Below are positions 14,879 through 22,725 of a stretch of DNA of 26,547 bases, piece by piece (within the stretch, counting starts at the first letter, position 1; each line of letters starts with the position of its first letter). A program made the translations under genes and the position numbers. Location: NCBI GenBank assembly GCA_034436045.1, contig DAOTVZ010000044.1, forward strand, positions 1 through 26,547. The letters are read 5' to 3'. The notes under the pieces are model-generated. The model was not told the origin of the DNA. It made no database searches and saw only the letters and a program-made list of their open reading frames with translations. This DNA comes from H111-94 sp034436045 (GTDB lineage: Bacteria > Chloroflexota > Ktedonobacteria > Ktedonobacterales > Ktedonobacteraceae).

Positions 14879-16004
14879 GGTGGCTCTCTCTCAGGTAGTG
14901 CGTTAGCATGGTCATGAAACGCAGGTTGTGGATGGTTGCGAGGCGAAAGAAGAGCGTGTCGCCGATCTTGAAGAGGTGATGCAGGTAGCCCAGCGAATAT
15001 TTTGTGCAGCAGAGGCAGTCACAATAAGGCGAGACGGGCTTATCACTCTTAATGTATTTATCGTCATTGGCATAAACATAGGTCAGCCAGCGAGCTTCGT
15101 CGTTAAAGTCTGGTGCTGGCGTTGTGAATGTATAAAGACGGGCGTGGCGGGCGTCGCGCGTGGGCATGGTGCAGTCGAAGATGCCATAGCCCATACGTGT
15201 GCAAGCCACCACGTTGGCGGGATGCCCGATGCCGAGCGCGTGCATGGGAAAGCGCATAGGGATCAGCGCACGTGTATAGGCGACAATCTCGCTCAATAAT
15301 TTGCCCTGTTTATCTAGCGGCCAGCCGCCGTAGCCATAGCCATCAAAGCCGATCTCCAGGAGCGCTTCGGCACAACGCTGACGTAGCTGAAGGATACCAC
15401 CGCCTTGCACGACCGCGAAGAGCAGGGGCCGTTGCTCCTCTGCTAGCTTTTTCTGTTGCACGAGACGCTGAAACTCCTCTTTGCAGCGTCTGGCCCAGGC
15501 AATTGTGCGTCGGACCGAGGTTTCCTGCACGGCGTAGGGTGCGTCGGCATGGGTGCAGTCATCCAGGCAAACGATAATATCGGCCCCATAGCTCATCTGC
15601 AACTGAATGGCTTTTTCAGGGGTCAGGTGAAACTTGCGCTCCGCTCCCTCCGGCTTGAACGTAATGCCATCATCGTCGAGCGAGCCAAACTTCGCGTTCT
15701 GCTGGATGAGCGAATAGGCTTGAAAGCCGCCGGAGTCGGTCACGATGGGGTGTTGCCAGCCGCTCATGCGATGCAATCCGCCCAGTGCCTGAATGGTCGA
15801 GGAGCCAGGACGCTGCATGAGATGAAACGTGTTCATAACAACGGCCTGCACATAGCATTGCTCAAGGTCGGTAGCATCCAGCGAACGCACGACGCCGAGC
15901 GTGGCATCGGGCAAAAAGACCGGAAAATGCAGCACTCCATGTGGCAGGGTCAACGATTGCTTAAGCACACTCTCTTTCTGCTGATTGATAAGCCCTTGAT
16001 TCAT
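14853..16004 (-). CDS. tRNA-guanine transglycosylase paralogue (TGT family, divergent pocket)
   Basis: TGT enzymes swap a guanine in RNA for a 7-deazaguanine base; bacterial Tgt puts preQ1 at tRNA position 34. This 383-residue protein keeps the catalytic frame: Asp90 in DSGGFQ, GITFKPEGA (113-121), Asp148 in DDC, Gln200 in VVQGG, the nucleophile Asp277 in GIFDCTMPTRDAR, and zinc ligands Cys328, Cys330, Cys333 and His359 at canonical spacing. The loop GGLAVGE, which forms the preQ1 pocket in Z. mobilis Tgt, is GGWPLDK here (226-232), so the glutamate is lysine. The usual N-terminal TPVFMPVGT is FPVFLPDAT. Canonical queuosine activity is therefore doubtful; a different base or RNA target is possible. 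It is the first gene of a pair with the 16S methyltransferase. A kinship to DpdA-type DNA-modifying TGTs was considered but is not favoured. Confidence 0.9.
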   Translation of the reverse strand: MNQGLINQQKESVLKQSLTLPHGVLHFPVFLPDATLGVVRSLDATDLEQCYVQAVVMNTFHLMQRPGSSTIQALGGLHRMSGWQHPIVTDSGGFQAYSLIQQNAKFGSLDDDGITFKPEGAERKFHLTPEKAIQLQMSYGADIIVCLDDCTHADAPYAVQETSVRRTIAWARRCKEEFQRLVQQKKLAEEQRPLLFAVVQGGGILQLRQRCAEALLEIGFDGYGYGGWPLDKQGKLLSEIVAYTRALIPMRFPMHALGIGHPANVVACTRMGYGIFDCTMPTRDARHARLYTFTTPAPDFNDEARWLTYVYANDDKYIKSDKPVSPYCDCLCCTKYSLGYLHHLFKIGDTLFFRLATIHNLRFMTMLTHYLRESHHAQSQPGE

Positions 16005-16032
16005 GCTGTGTTCTTCTCTTCTCCCGTCTAAA

Positions 16033-16061
16033 ACGATACAAGCATGTGCCTGGTATTGTAA
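16033..16061 (-). promoter_or_regulatory. Candidate promoter of the TGT-methyltransferase operon
   Basis: Read on the minus strand: TTACAA (16061-16056), a 17-base spacer and TATCGT (16038-16033), about 30 bases before ATG 16004. The boxes are imperfect. If real, the pair can be transcribed apart from the two-component genes ending at 16112. Confidence 0.35.
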
Positions 16062-16111
16062 CAGGGCTGATACATTGGCGCAAGCGCGGGGGGAAGCAGA
16101 GATGTCCCTCT

Positions 16112-16849
16112 CTACTCAGGCTCGCTCATCGAAGCGATGTCTGTGCTGGCAGGGGCGAGTACCAGTCGATAGCCGATCCCATGTACTGTCTGAATCAGGG
16201 TAGGGTGCGATGGGTCCTCCTCGACCTTCTGGCGCAGGCGACTGATGGCCGGTTTGAGGAGTTCAGTTGCCTCGCTGTACGCAAAGCCCCATACAGCTGT
16301 GAGAATCTGGCTATGCGTGAGAACCATACCGGCGTGTTTCAATAGATGCTCCAGCAGGCGAAATTCTGTGGGGGTGAGTACTACCGGCTTCCCATGCAAG
16401 CTTACCTGGTGCGCGGCAATGTCTACCAGCAATCCCCCGGAGTAGAAGCGCGTCTGAGGCTTCCGGTATTCCTTAACCGAAGGCATCGCGGCACGACGTA
16501 GCAGAGCGCGGATACGAGCCTCAAGCTCCACGAAGCCGAACGGTTTGGTCAGGTAATCGTCGGCTCCCAGATCGAGGCCCCTGGCCTTGTCGGCTTCCTC
16601 ATCGCGTCCGGTGAGCATCAGGATCGGCACATCCGAAATCTGGCGTATGAGGCGGCAGGTTTCCCAACCATCGAGCTTGGGCATACTGACATCGAGCAGC
16701 ACCAGAGAGGGATGTTCGCGCTCAAGCATCTGCAAGCCGGCAATGCCATGTTGGGCCGAGATGAAACGGTAGCCCGCTTTGGTAAGATTGAGTTCCGTCA
16801 GGCGCAGCAGCGCGGTATCATCATCGATCATGAGGATTGTTTCGGTCAT
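16112..16849 (-). CDS. OmpR/PhoB-family response regulator
   Basis: This 245-residue regulator has a receiver domain with the acidic pair Asp10/Asp11, phosphoacceptor Asp53 (LLDVSMPKLDG), switch Thr80 and Lys102 (LTKPFG). A winged helix DNA-binding domain lies at about 140-235, with LTPTEFRLLEHLLKHAG and the recognition-helix region RLRQKVEEDPSHPTLIQTV. It overlaps the kinase gene by the 4-base ATGA (16846-16849), the usual arrangement for a cognate pair. Members bind direct repeats spaced 11 bp; such a repeat is found at 19649-19676, upstream of the small gene at the head of this cluster. Confidence 0.95.
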   Translation of the reverse strand: MTETILMIDDDTALLRLTELNLTKAGYRFISAQHGIAGLQMLEREHPSLVLLDVSMPKLDGWETCRLIRQISDVPILMLTGRDEEADKARGLDLGADDYLTKPFGFVELEARIRALLRRAAMPSVKEYRKPQTRFYSGGLLVDIAAHQVSLHGKPVVLTPTEFRLLEHLLKHAGMVLTHSQILTAVWGFAYSEATELLKPAISRLRQKVEEDPSHPTLIQTVHGIGYRLVLAPASTDIASMSEPE

Positions 16850-18981
16850 GCCAGGAGTTCCTTCTCTTGCTCTTCGGCCTTAGCAGGCCCTGTATCTGTC
16901 TTCAGCGGGCCTGGATCATGCGGATCATCGGTCACCATCCACAGCGAGAGGACAAAGCAGGCCCCGGTCGCTCGCTGGTCAGCTCGAATGCTACCGTTCT
17001 GGGCCTGCATCAGTTCACGCGCGATATAGAGTCCCAGACCATAGCCGCGCGTCCAATTTCCCGTAGCCTGGGTGCCGCGAGAGAACCGCTCGAAGATCGA
17101 CTCAAGCTGGTCAGCGGGAATGCCCGGCCCGTGATCGAGAACACGAATCTGAACCTGATCGTTCGCGGCAATGCGTTCGGTTTCCACCTCGACCGCCGTA
17201 CCCTGGGGGGTATATTTGCGCGCGTTCTCGAACAGGTTTCGCAGCACGATTTCGAGCAATCCGGCGTCTGCCCAGACCAGACTATCTTGTGTGGATGGGT
17301 GAAGGATGATGTAGTGGTCATCCTCATCCCATTCCGCATTGATGCTGTCTACGAGGCCGCGCAAAAAGCGGGCGAGGGACACGGGCTGCATCTGCACGTG
17401 CAGGCGGCCAGCCTCAAAACGGGTCAGTTGCAGAACCTCCTCGACGACCCGGCGCAGACGGCGCGTTTGCTGGTCGAGAATCCCCAGCACTTCCCGGTAC
17501 GACTCGGTGTCAGTGCCCGGCTCAAGCAGGCGCAGCGTCTCCACAGACCCGCTGACGGTCGTCAAAGGGGCACGCAGTTCGTGGGACACCATCGCTACGA
17601 AGTCGGATTTCATCTGATCCACAGCTTTGAACTGAGAGATGTCATGCAGCCCGATTACCGTCGCCTGTGGAACCTCCTGCTCATCAAGGGGCAAGGGAGC
17701 GCAACTGATCGCCAGCCAGCGCTGTTTGCCGTGACGAGTCGTGATAAGCATCTCGAAGGAGGATGGCTCTGATCTGGTGCGCAGAGCCTCCAGGAGTGCA
17801 ACAAGCTGGTCATTGGCCTGCGCCGCTTGCAGCGAGGGTTCCTGGAAGCCGAGGATTTCCCAACAATACCTCCCAACAACCTCCTGCGTTGGCCATCCAG
17901 TCAGGAACTCCGCTGCCGGATTACAGGTGACGATTTTGTAGGTTGCATCCACCAGCATGATACCATCGGCACTCGCATCGATAATGGCCTGCGTCTGTTG
18001 GCGCTCCCGATGCAGACGATCAATGGTGGCGCGTAAGCTCAGGCGCATCTTGTCATAAGCCGAGGCAAGGCGACCAATCTCATCGCTGCGCTTCACGCGC
18101 GGTTCAACATCCAGATTACCTGCGGCAATCGCCTCGGTCGCCTGTACGAGTGCTTTGAGCGGTCTGGTTAGCGAGCGCGTCATGAGAATTGCCAGCACCA
18201 GTGAGAGCAACAGACCACAGATTGTGAGTACACACAGGAGAAAGATAGAAGTGCGACTATCCTGCTGTGCCTGAGCAACGTCATTCGCGTTTTCAGTCTG
18301 CTCAAGTGAACTCATGCGGGTGACGATGGTCACGGCTGAAAGCAGCAAAGGCTCCTGCTGCGTGAATTCGAGCGAGCGGGCCTCATTGACGTATCCCTGC
18401 TCAACCAGCGCCTGGATGCGTGCTGAGAGTACATTTGTCTTGCCTGTAATACTAGTGATCTGTTGAGCCAGTTTCAGGTCTTCACCCGCTTCAGACCGTT
18501 CCAATGTCAGTAATTGCTGACAATCCTTTGCAATCTCCTTGCGGACGGTCGTCAGTTCAGCTACTGTTCGCTGCGCTTGATTGTCCGGCGTCAGACCTGT
18601 CGTGGGCGTTGGTGTCACGTCAAACACGCCTTGCAACTCGGTGATGCTGGCTTCCGCCAGCACATTCTCCGGGAAGGGAGACGACGAGTTAGAAATCAGT
18701 TCATTGCCATTGAGCAGACTCTGTTCTAAGTCAACCTGCTGATAGAGCAGGCTGCGCAGTTGTGCCAGTATAATCGACTCAGGTAAATCACGCGCATTGA
18801 TCTCTGCTGCCTTGTCGGTCAGCGAGGAGATCTGCTGGATAGCCAGTACCCCGATCAACGCGGTAAGCAAGATCACGGTCATGAAGGCCAGGAACAGGCG
18901 CAGACCTATCGGTAAATTGAACCATATGCCGATACGTAATGGCCCTCTATCGGACTGCGTTTTTGGTGCAAACATCTTCAT
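16846..18981 (-). CDS. PAS-domain membrane sensor histidine kinase
   Basis: This 711-residue kinase starts at ATG 18981 with GCGAGG five bases upstream; upstream in-frame codons lack such a site. Order of parts: TM1 about 28-51, an extracytoplasmic helical sensor about 52-244 with a Thr/Pro-rich loop, TM2 about 245-268, HAMP about 269-321, PAS about 328-450 (IIDASADGIMLVD), HisKA with phospho-acceptor His467 (SHELRAPLTTV), and the ATPase domain with N-box Asn586, DHGPG (616-620) and GYGLGLYIA (646-654). It autophosphorylates and passes phosphate to the overlapping regulator gene product. The long extracytoplasmic region suggests an external signal and the PAS domain a second, internal one. 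The signal is unknown. Confidence 0.95.
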   Translation of the reverse strand: MKMFAPKTQSDRGPLRIGIWFNLPIGLRLFLAFMTVILLTALIGVLAIQQISSLTDKAAEINARDLPESIILAQLRSLLYQQVDLEQSLLNGNELISNSSSPFPENVLAEASITELQGVFDVTPTPTTGLTPDNQAQRTVAELTTVRKEIAKDCQQLLTLERSEAGEDLKLAQQITSITGKTNVLSARIQALVEQGYVNEARSLEFTQQEPLLLSAVTIVTRMSSLEQTENANDVAQAQQDSRTSIFLLCVLTICGLLLSLVLAILMTRSLTRPLKALVQATEAIAAGNLDVEPRVKRSDEIGRLASAYDKMRLSLRATIDRLHRERQQTQAIIDASADGIMLVDATYKIVTCNPAAEFLTGWPTQEVVGRYCWEILGFQEPSLQAAQANDQLVALLEALRTRSEPSSFEMLITTRHGKQRWLAISCAPLPLDEQEVPQATVIGLHDISQFKAVDQMKSDFVAMVSHELRAPLTTVSGSVETLRLLEPGTDTESYREVLGILDQQTRRLRRVVEEVLQLTRFEAGRLHVQMQPVSLARFLRGLVDSINAEWDEDDHYIILHPSTQDSLVWADAGLLEIVLRNLFENARKYTPQGTAVEVETERIAANDQVQIRVLDHGPGIPADQLESIFERFSRGTQATGNWTRGYGLGLYIARELMQAQNGSIRADQRATGACFVLSLWMVTDDPHDPGPLKTDTGPAKAEEQEKELLA

Positions 18982-19129
18982 GAAAACCTCGCAGTTCTCA
19001 TCCCATGCCGAAGAATAACTATAGTATACGACATGAGCACGGAAGATAGTTGCCCAGTTCGTCCCATCACGGGAAAGCCTGCGCGTCCCTGGCGGATTAT
19101 CATAAAAGGAAAGGGCTTCAAGGCAACCT

Positions 19130-19543
19130 TTAAGGCAGGAGACGAGTAACCGTCCAGGTATCGACATACGTCATAGAGCGTACATGATAAGCAATCAGCA
19201 GATCGCGTATCTGCTTCATCTGCTCAGAGGTAGCAGGGCGAACCGAGAGGATATGCTGACCCCGGTTTGCCTCATGTAAGCAAACATCACTATTAAATGA
19301 GCAAAGAAAACCGAGCAGCGTCTGTCTCTGCTCAACGGCTTCCACAAAATCCCGGCTCGTCATGAGATGGATATTTCCGCCATCATAGCCAGCGCCGAGC
19401 AGCGCGATGAACGCCAGCATGGCGTCTTGAAGGTCGTAAAAAGCCGCATGGATATACTTGCGAGGAAAAGGAGCGGCAGGAAACGCTCGTTCGGAAAATG
19501 CATCTCTCTGCTCAGGGATATTGCGGGCATCAACGAATTTCAT
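19130..19543 (-). CDS. Small protein with possible YflT-type (general stress 17M-like) fold
   Basis: This is a 137-residue soluble protein. ATG 19543 has a strong GGAGGT seven bases upstream. The pattern IHAAFYDLQDAMLAFIALLGAGYDGGNIHLMTSRDF (about 31-66) followed by HILSVRPATSEQMKQIRDLLIAYHV near the C-terminus looks like the two beta-alpha units of YflT/general stress protein 17M domains, but the likeness is weak and made by eye. It lies 148 bases upstream of the kinase gene on the same strand and could be its co-transcribed accessory protein. It ends with TRLLP directly before the kinase leader. I would call it hypothetical unless a profile search confirms the fold. Confidence 0.7.
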   Translation of the reverse strand: MKFVDARNIPEQRDAFSERAFPAAPFPRKYIHAAFYDLQDAMLAFIALLGAGYDGGNIHLMTSRDFVEAVEQRQTLLGFLCSFNSDVCLHEANRGQHILSVRPATSEQMKQIRDLLIAYHVRSMTYVDTWTVTRLLP

Positions 19544-19836
19544 AACTTCTACCTCCTATGTATGTAGAACTTGTCCTGTTCATCTGTTGATAGAGGAGAG
19601 ATCAACTCCTCGCATACATAAGGGTAGCACCCGTTTATTACGGTACTCTTGCAACATGGTTGCAATTTCGTTGCAATCTGATCTGGCTGAGCTTCCCTCA
19701 CACCATTGGGTGAAACACCCGTTTCCATTTGAACACGCAGGCCCCTTTTTTCCGTTATGATCGCGCTGACAGGTTATTTGTGGTATTGTATGGTTGTCTG
19801 CTAATTTTAAGTTCATGGAAAAGAGGCATGAAGCGT
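19544..19836. promoter_or_regulatory. Divergent intergenic region with TTGCAA triplet
   Basis: This 293-base gap separates the small minus-strand gene from the MFS-like gene. It holds three TTGCAA hexamers at 19649, 19660 and 19671, each 11 bp apart. A small inverted repeat GTTGAT (19586-19591) and ATCAAC (19601-19606) lies in the leftward leader. AAGAGG (19821-19826) is the likely binding site of the rightward gene. Confidence 0.55.
19649..19676. promoter_or_regulatory. Three TTGCAA boxes at 11-bp spacing
   Basis: TTGCAA-N5-TTGCAA-N5-TTGCAA places each box on the same face of the helix. Direct repeats with 11-bp phase are the usual target form of OmpR/PhoB-class regulators, and one such regulator is encoded at 16112-16849. 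TTGCAA is itself palindromic, so direction cannot be told. The position is about 105 bp upstream of the start at 19543 and 160 bp upstream of that at 19837. Confidence 0.6.
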
Positions 19837-20499
19837 ATGTCCACCACAATGGGGCCGCGCGAGACGCGCACAGCGGAGCGGGCAAAAAAATCTTCTCGCG
19901 TTAGCACAGCGCGGAGCGGATTAGTACTGATCCAGGTCTTTGTCGCGGGCGCAGTATCGCTGGCTATCGAGATGGCGGCGTCACGCCTACTGGCACCCGA
20001 TTTCGGCTCCTCACTCTTCGTCTGGGCCAGTCTGATCGGGTTGATTCTACTCTATTTATCACTCGGCTACTACTTTGGTGGCAGGCTGGCCGACCGCTAT
20101 CCGTATACACAGGTCTTTTATCTCATCACCTTGCTGGCCGCGCTGCTCACCGCTCTTGTGCCTTTGATCGCGCAGTTCGTGTTAGACTGGTCGCTGCACC
20201 TCTTCGCCAGTTCACCGCTGGTGATTTTCTATGGTTCACTGCTCTCGGTTATCGTATTATTCGCCTTGCCGATGATTCTGCTGGGGTGTGTCTCACCCTA
20301 CGCCATTCGCTTGCGCGTCAAGCAGATTGGCAGTGCCGGTCGGACGGCAGGTATGCTGTACGCCATCTCGACGGCGGGCAGCATCGTCGGCACATTTTTG
20401 CCGGTGCTTGTCCTGCTACCCGATATCGGCACACGGGCAACTATCCTTGCCTCGGCCTTTACGCTGGCGCTGTTCTCTGTCCTCGGCCTGCTCCTGTAG
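19837..20499 (+). CDS. Membrane half of a fused MFS/spermidine synthase-type protein
   Basis: This 220-residue, highly hydrophobic protein has about six or seven membrane spans. ATG 19837 is chosen because AAGAGG lies ten bases upstream; ATG 19828 is too close to it. The sequence is that of the N-terminal membrane part of proteins named fused MFS/spermidine synthase: AVSLAIEMAASRLLAPDFG, LGYYFGGRLADRYP, PMILLGCVSPYAIRL and TAGSIVGTFLPVLVL. The usual C-terminal or separately encoded SpeE-like methyltransferase/aminopropyltransferase domain is missing: the frame stops at TAG 20497-20499 and no such domain follows in any frame. It may be a stand-alone membrane component with a partner elsewhere, or a truncated remnant. 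Transport has not been shown for the group. Confidence 0.85.
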   Translation: MSTTMGPRETRTAERAKKSSRVSTARSGLVLIQVFVAGAVSLAIEMAASRLLAPDFGSSLFVWASLIGLILLYLSLGYYFGGRLADRYPYTQVFYLITLLAALLTALVPLIAQFVLDWSLHLFASSPLVIFYGSLLSVIVLFALPMILLGCVSPYAIRLRVKQIGSAGRTAGMLYAISTAGSIVGTFLPVLVLLPDIGTRATILASAFTLALFSVLGLLL

Positions 20500-20637
20500 A
20501 GGCCGGTTTACTGCACCCGTCAGCGCGGGCAACTTCTCAGGATCAATGAGGATAGGCAGGCGAATGTGGTAAATCGGCTCTTGTCGTTTATCATACCGAC
20601 TTCCCAGGGTACTTCATTCATAATCCAGCATCTGCCC

Positions 20638-22473
20638 CTATTCATACAATTCGGCAATGCGGAAGGCACCCATGCGGGAACGGAGAGCGTTGGTCAGCTC
20701 GACCAGGTGCGCGAGCGATTGTTGCATCTCTTGCATATGTTGAGTAATTTCACCGGTCATCCCTAAAATATCTGTCACCGTCCCGATCACCACCTGCGAA
20801 CCCTGACTCTGTTCTTCGGCGGTATCACAGACACCTTGCACCAGGGTTGCCATCTGCTCTGTGACATTGCTAATGGCTTCCAGCGTCACACCTGTCTGCG
20901 TGACCAGTTCTGTCTGCATAATGACCTGGTGCATATTCTGTTCAACGCTCTGGGCGACGGCGATGCTTTCGTGTCGAACGGTGTGGATATATGTTTCAAT
21001 CTTATGTGCAATACCGGTCGAGGTGCTGGCCAACGCGCGTATTTCACGGGCGATGATCTCGAAGCTTTGACCGTGTTCGCCCGCACGAGCCGCTTCAATA
21101 GCTGCATTAAGGGCTAAAAGATGCAGGCGCGTCGTCAGATCGGAGAGGCCCAGCAGGGTTTCGTTGATCTCTTCACCGCTCTCGCTCAGGCGTTTGAGGA
21201 TGTAGGAAGAGCGCATGGTAGCCTCACGCACCTTGCTCATACCATCGACGGCGCGGTCAACATCGCCTTGCCCCTGCATGGTCACTTCCATCGCTTCAAC
21301 AGCGCGCTTAGAGAGGTCGGCGGCTCGTTCAGATATCTGGCGCAGGGCGGTTGCCATTGTGTGAATGACATCGGAAATGCGCTGAACCTGGCGTTCTTGC
21401 AGGTGGGTATCGCGCACCAGCAACTCGGAGGCCCGCTGCATGCTATGAGTATGCTCGTCAACGGCTTCTACCACCATTTTCATATTGCCTAGCAGGACAC
21501 GAGCTTCTTGTTGAATCAGATGCAAGTCGTGTACGAGCGGTTGGAGACCTGGATGCGCAGTGGCAGATGTGACGGGTGTTACCAGATCGCCGCGACTGAT
21601 ACGTTTCAACGCTTCGCGGAACTCGGCAATACCCTGCTCCAGAGCGTCACGCTCGGCCTTCTGTTGCTGGAAGACGCGCGCGTTATCGATGGCGAACGCG
21701 GCCTGATTGGCGAACAGTTCGATCATTTCGATGCGTTCGAGGCCGGGAATCAGGCCATCTTCGGGGTCGTCGAGCGAGAGGAAACCCAGCATCTCGTGTT
21801 CACGCGAACTGAAAAGCGGCACAATCAACATATCCTCCGGGTGCCAGCGATTCACGTCCTCGCTGATCGGAATGTCTTTCACGATGCGGACGACATCGCT
21901 CAGGTCGCTGACAACGTAGTTATGCGGCACAAAATAACTCTGGCTGATACGAAACTCGGCCTGCATCATCCTCTGTAACTGGTCTAGCGAGATGGGATGA
22001 TCGAGAATGGTCTGTCGCTCCTCTTCAGAGAGTCCGGCGAAGGCCACCGGTTTGACAGATGGGGGTGTTCCCTCAATCAACACGATGACTGCCGCGCGGA
22101 AGCCGGTGCAACTCGTGGTGGAGGACGCGATATGAGCGAGGACATCGTGCAGGTTCAAGTCGGCCCGTAGCAATGTGCTGAGATGTAAGAGTTCTTTGAC
22201 TTGGAAGATATATTGCGACGATGAGGTATCGGTAGCCCTGGCGTTGGGTGTATTCGCGGGCATGAGAGGGTCGGTGTTGAAAAGCTGTGCCGTCTGATCA
22301 TGTCCATTGCTATTGTTATTCGGTGTCGTCAGCGACTCTCCAGGTGACGTTTTTGACTCAGTAATAGAGACGAATGTAGTGATAGGACGCTCTAGTTGCA
22401 GTTGGTCTGTTGGTGAACGGAACCGGAGACGCAATGGAATGGATTTGCCCTGCAACTTATTTTCTGACTTCAT
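20638..22473 (-). CDS. Soluble methyl-accepting chemotaxis-type signal protein with GAF domain
   Basis: This 611-residue protein starts at ATG 22473 with GAGAGCAGG upstream. The N-terminal 85 residues are polar and disordered. A GAF domain lies at about 98-268 (FQVKELLHLSTLLRADLNLHDVL ... MIELFANQAAFAIDNARVFQQQ). A linker with a HAMP-like pattern (FREALKRISRGDLVTPV) leads to an MCP coiled coil at about 345-600 whose hairpin tip is LHLLALNAAIEAARAGEHG (450-468), the CheA/CheW contact region. There is no transmembrane segment, so it senses an internal ligand or state. No cheA, cheW, cheR or flagellar gene is near. Its output may be chemotaxis, twitching or another array-based pathway. Confidence 0.92.
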   Translation of the reverse strand: MKSENKLQGKSIPLRLRFRSPTDQLQLERPITTFVSITESKTSPGESLTTPNNNSNGHDQTAQLFNTDPLMPANTPNARATDTSSSQYIFQVKELLHLSTLLRADLNLHDVLAHIASSTTSCTGFRAAVIVLIEGTPPSVKPVAFAGLSEEERQTILDHPISLDQLQRMMQAEFRISQSYFVPHNYVVSDLSDVVRIVKDIPISEDVNRWHPEDMLIVPLFSSREHEMLGFLSLDDPEDGLIPGLERIEMIELFANQAAFAIDNARVFQQQKAERDALEQGIAEFREALKRISRGDLVTPVTSATAHPGLQPLVHDLHLIQQEARVLLGNMKMVVEAVDEHTHSMQRASELLVRDTHLQERQVQRISDVIHTMATALRQISERAADLSKRAVEAMEVTMQGQGDVDRAVDGMSKVREATMRSSYILKRLSESGEEINETLLGLSDLTTRLHLLALNAAIEAARAGEHGQSFEIIAREIRALASTSTGIAHKIETYIHTVRHESIAVAQSVEQNMHQVIMQTELVTQTGVTLEAISNVTEQMATLVQGVCDTAEEQSQGSQVVIGTVTDILGMTGEITQHMQEMQQSLAHLVELTNALRSRMGAFRIAELYE

Positions 22474-22620
22474 GACCTGCTCTCTTTTTAACCTGGGAAT
22501 GACAACCCACACTTCTTAAGTTTCTAATTTAGAACGATACCATACACTACCTCTTGAGTACTACTCGCATAGCCCTTCTGGGGGATGCAATATCTGGCAG
22601 GCGCGTTGCCCTGTTGCCCC

Positions 22621-22719
22621 TTGCAAAAAGCTGAGCTGTAGCTTACACTTTCTTTAACGACTTTTATGGTCGTTCGTTGTGCTTTGCTCCGCCGCACACC
22701 TGTGCGTTTCAGGAAGGAG
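22621..22719 (+). promoter_or_regulatory. Promoter and RBS of the amino-acid permease gene
   Basis: TTGCAA 22621-22626, a 17-base spacer and TACACT 22644-22649. AGGAAGGAG (22711-22719) lies six bases before TTG 22726 and decides that start against the in-frame GTG at 22666. The left part of the gap (22474-22620) is AT-rich and probably contains the leftward promoter of the chemoreceptor gene, which I cannot place with confidence. Confidence 0.6.
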
Positions 22720-22725
22720 TATACA

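Noticed and set aside
14853..16004. DpdA-type DNA 7-deazaguanine modification system together with the adenine methylase
   Set aside because: The protein is closer to bacterial Tgt in motif order and zinc spacing, its coupled partner is an rRNA methyltransferase, and no other dpd genes are present.
16837..17772. Plus-strand frame of 311 codons opposite the kinase gene
   Set aside because: It is the antisense shadow of the conserved HisKA/ATPase region and has no binding site or family likeness.
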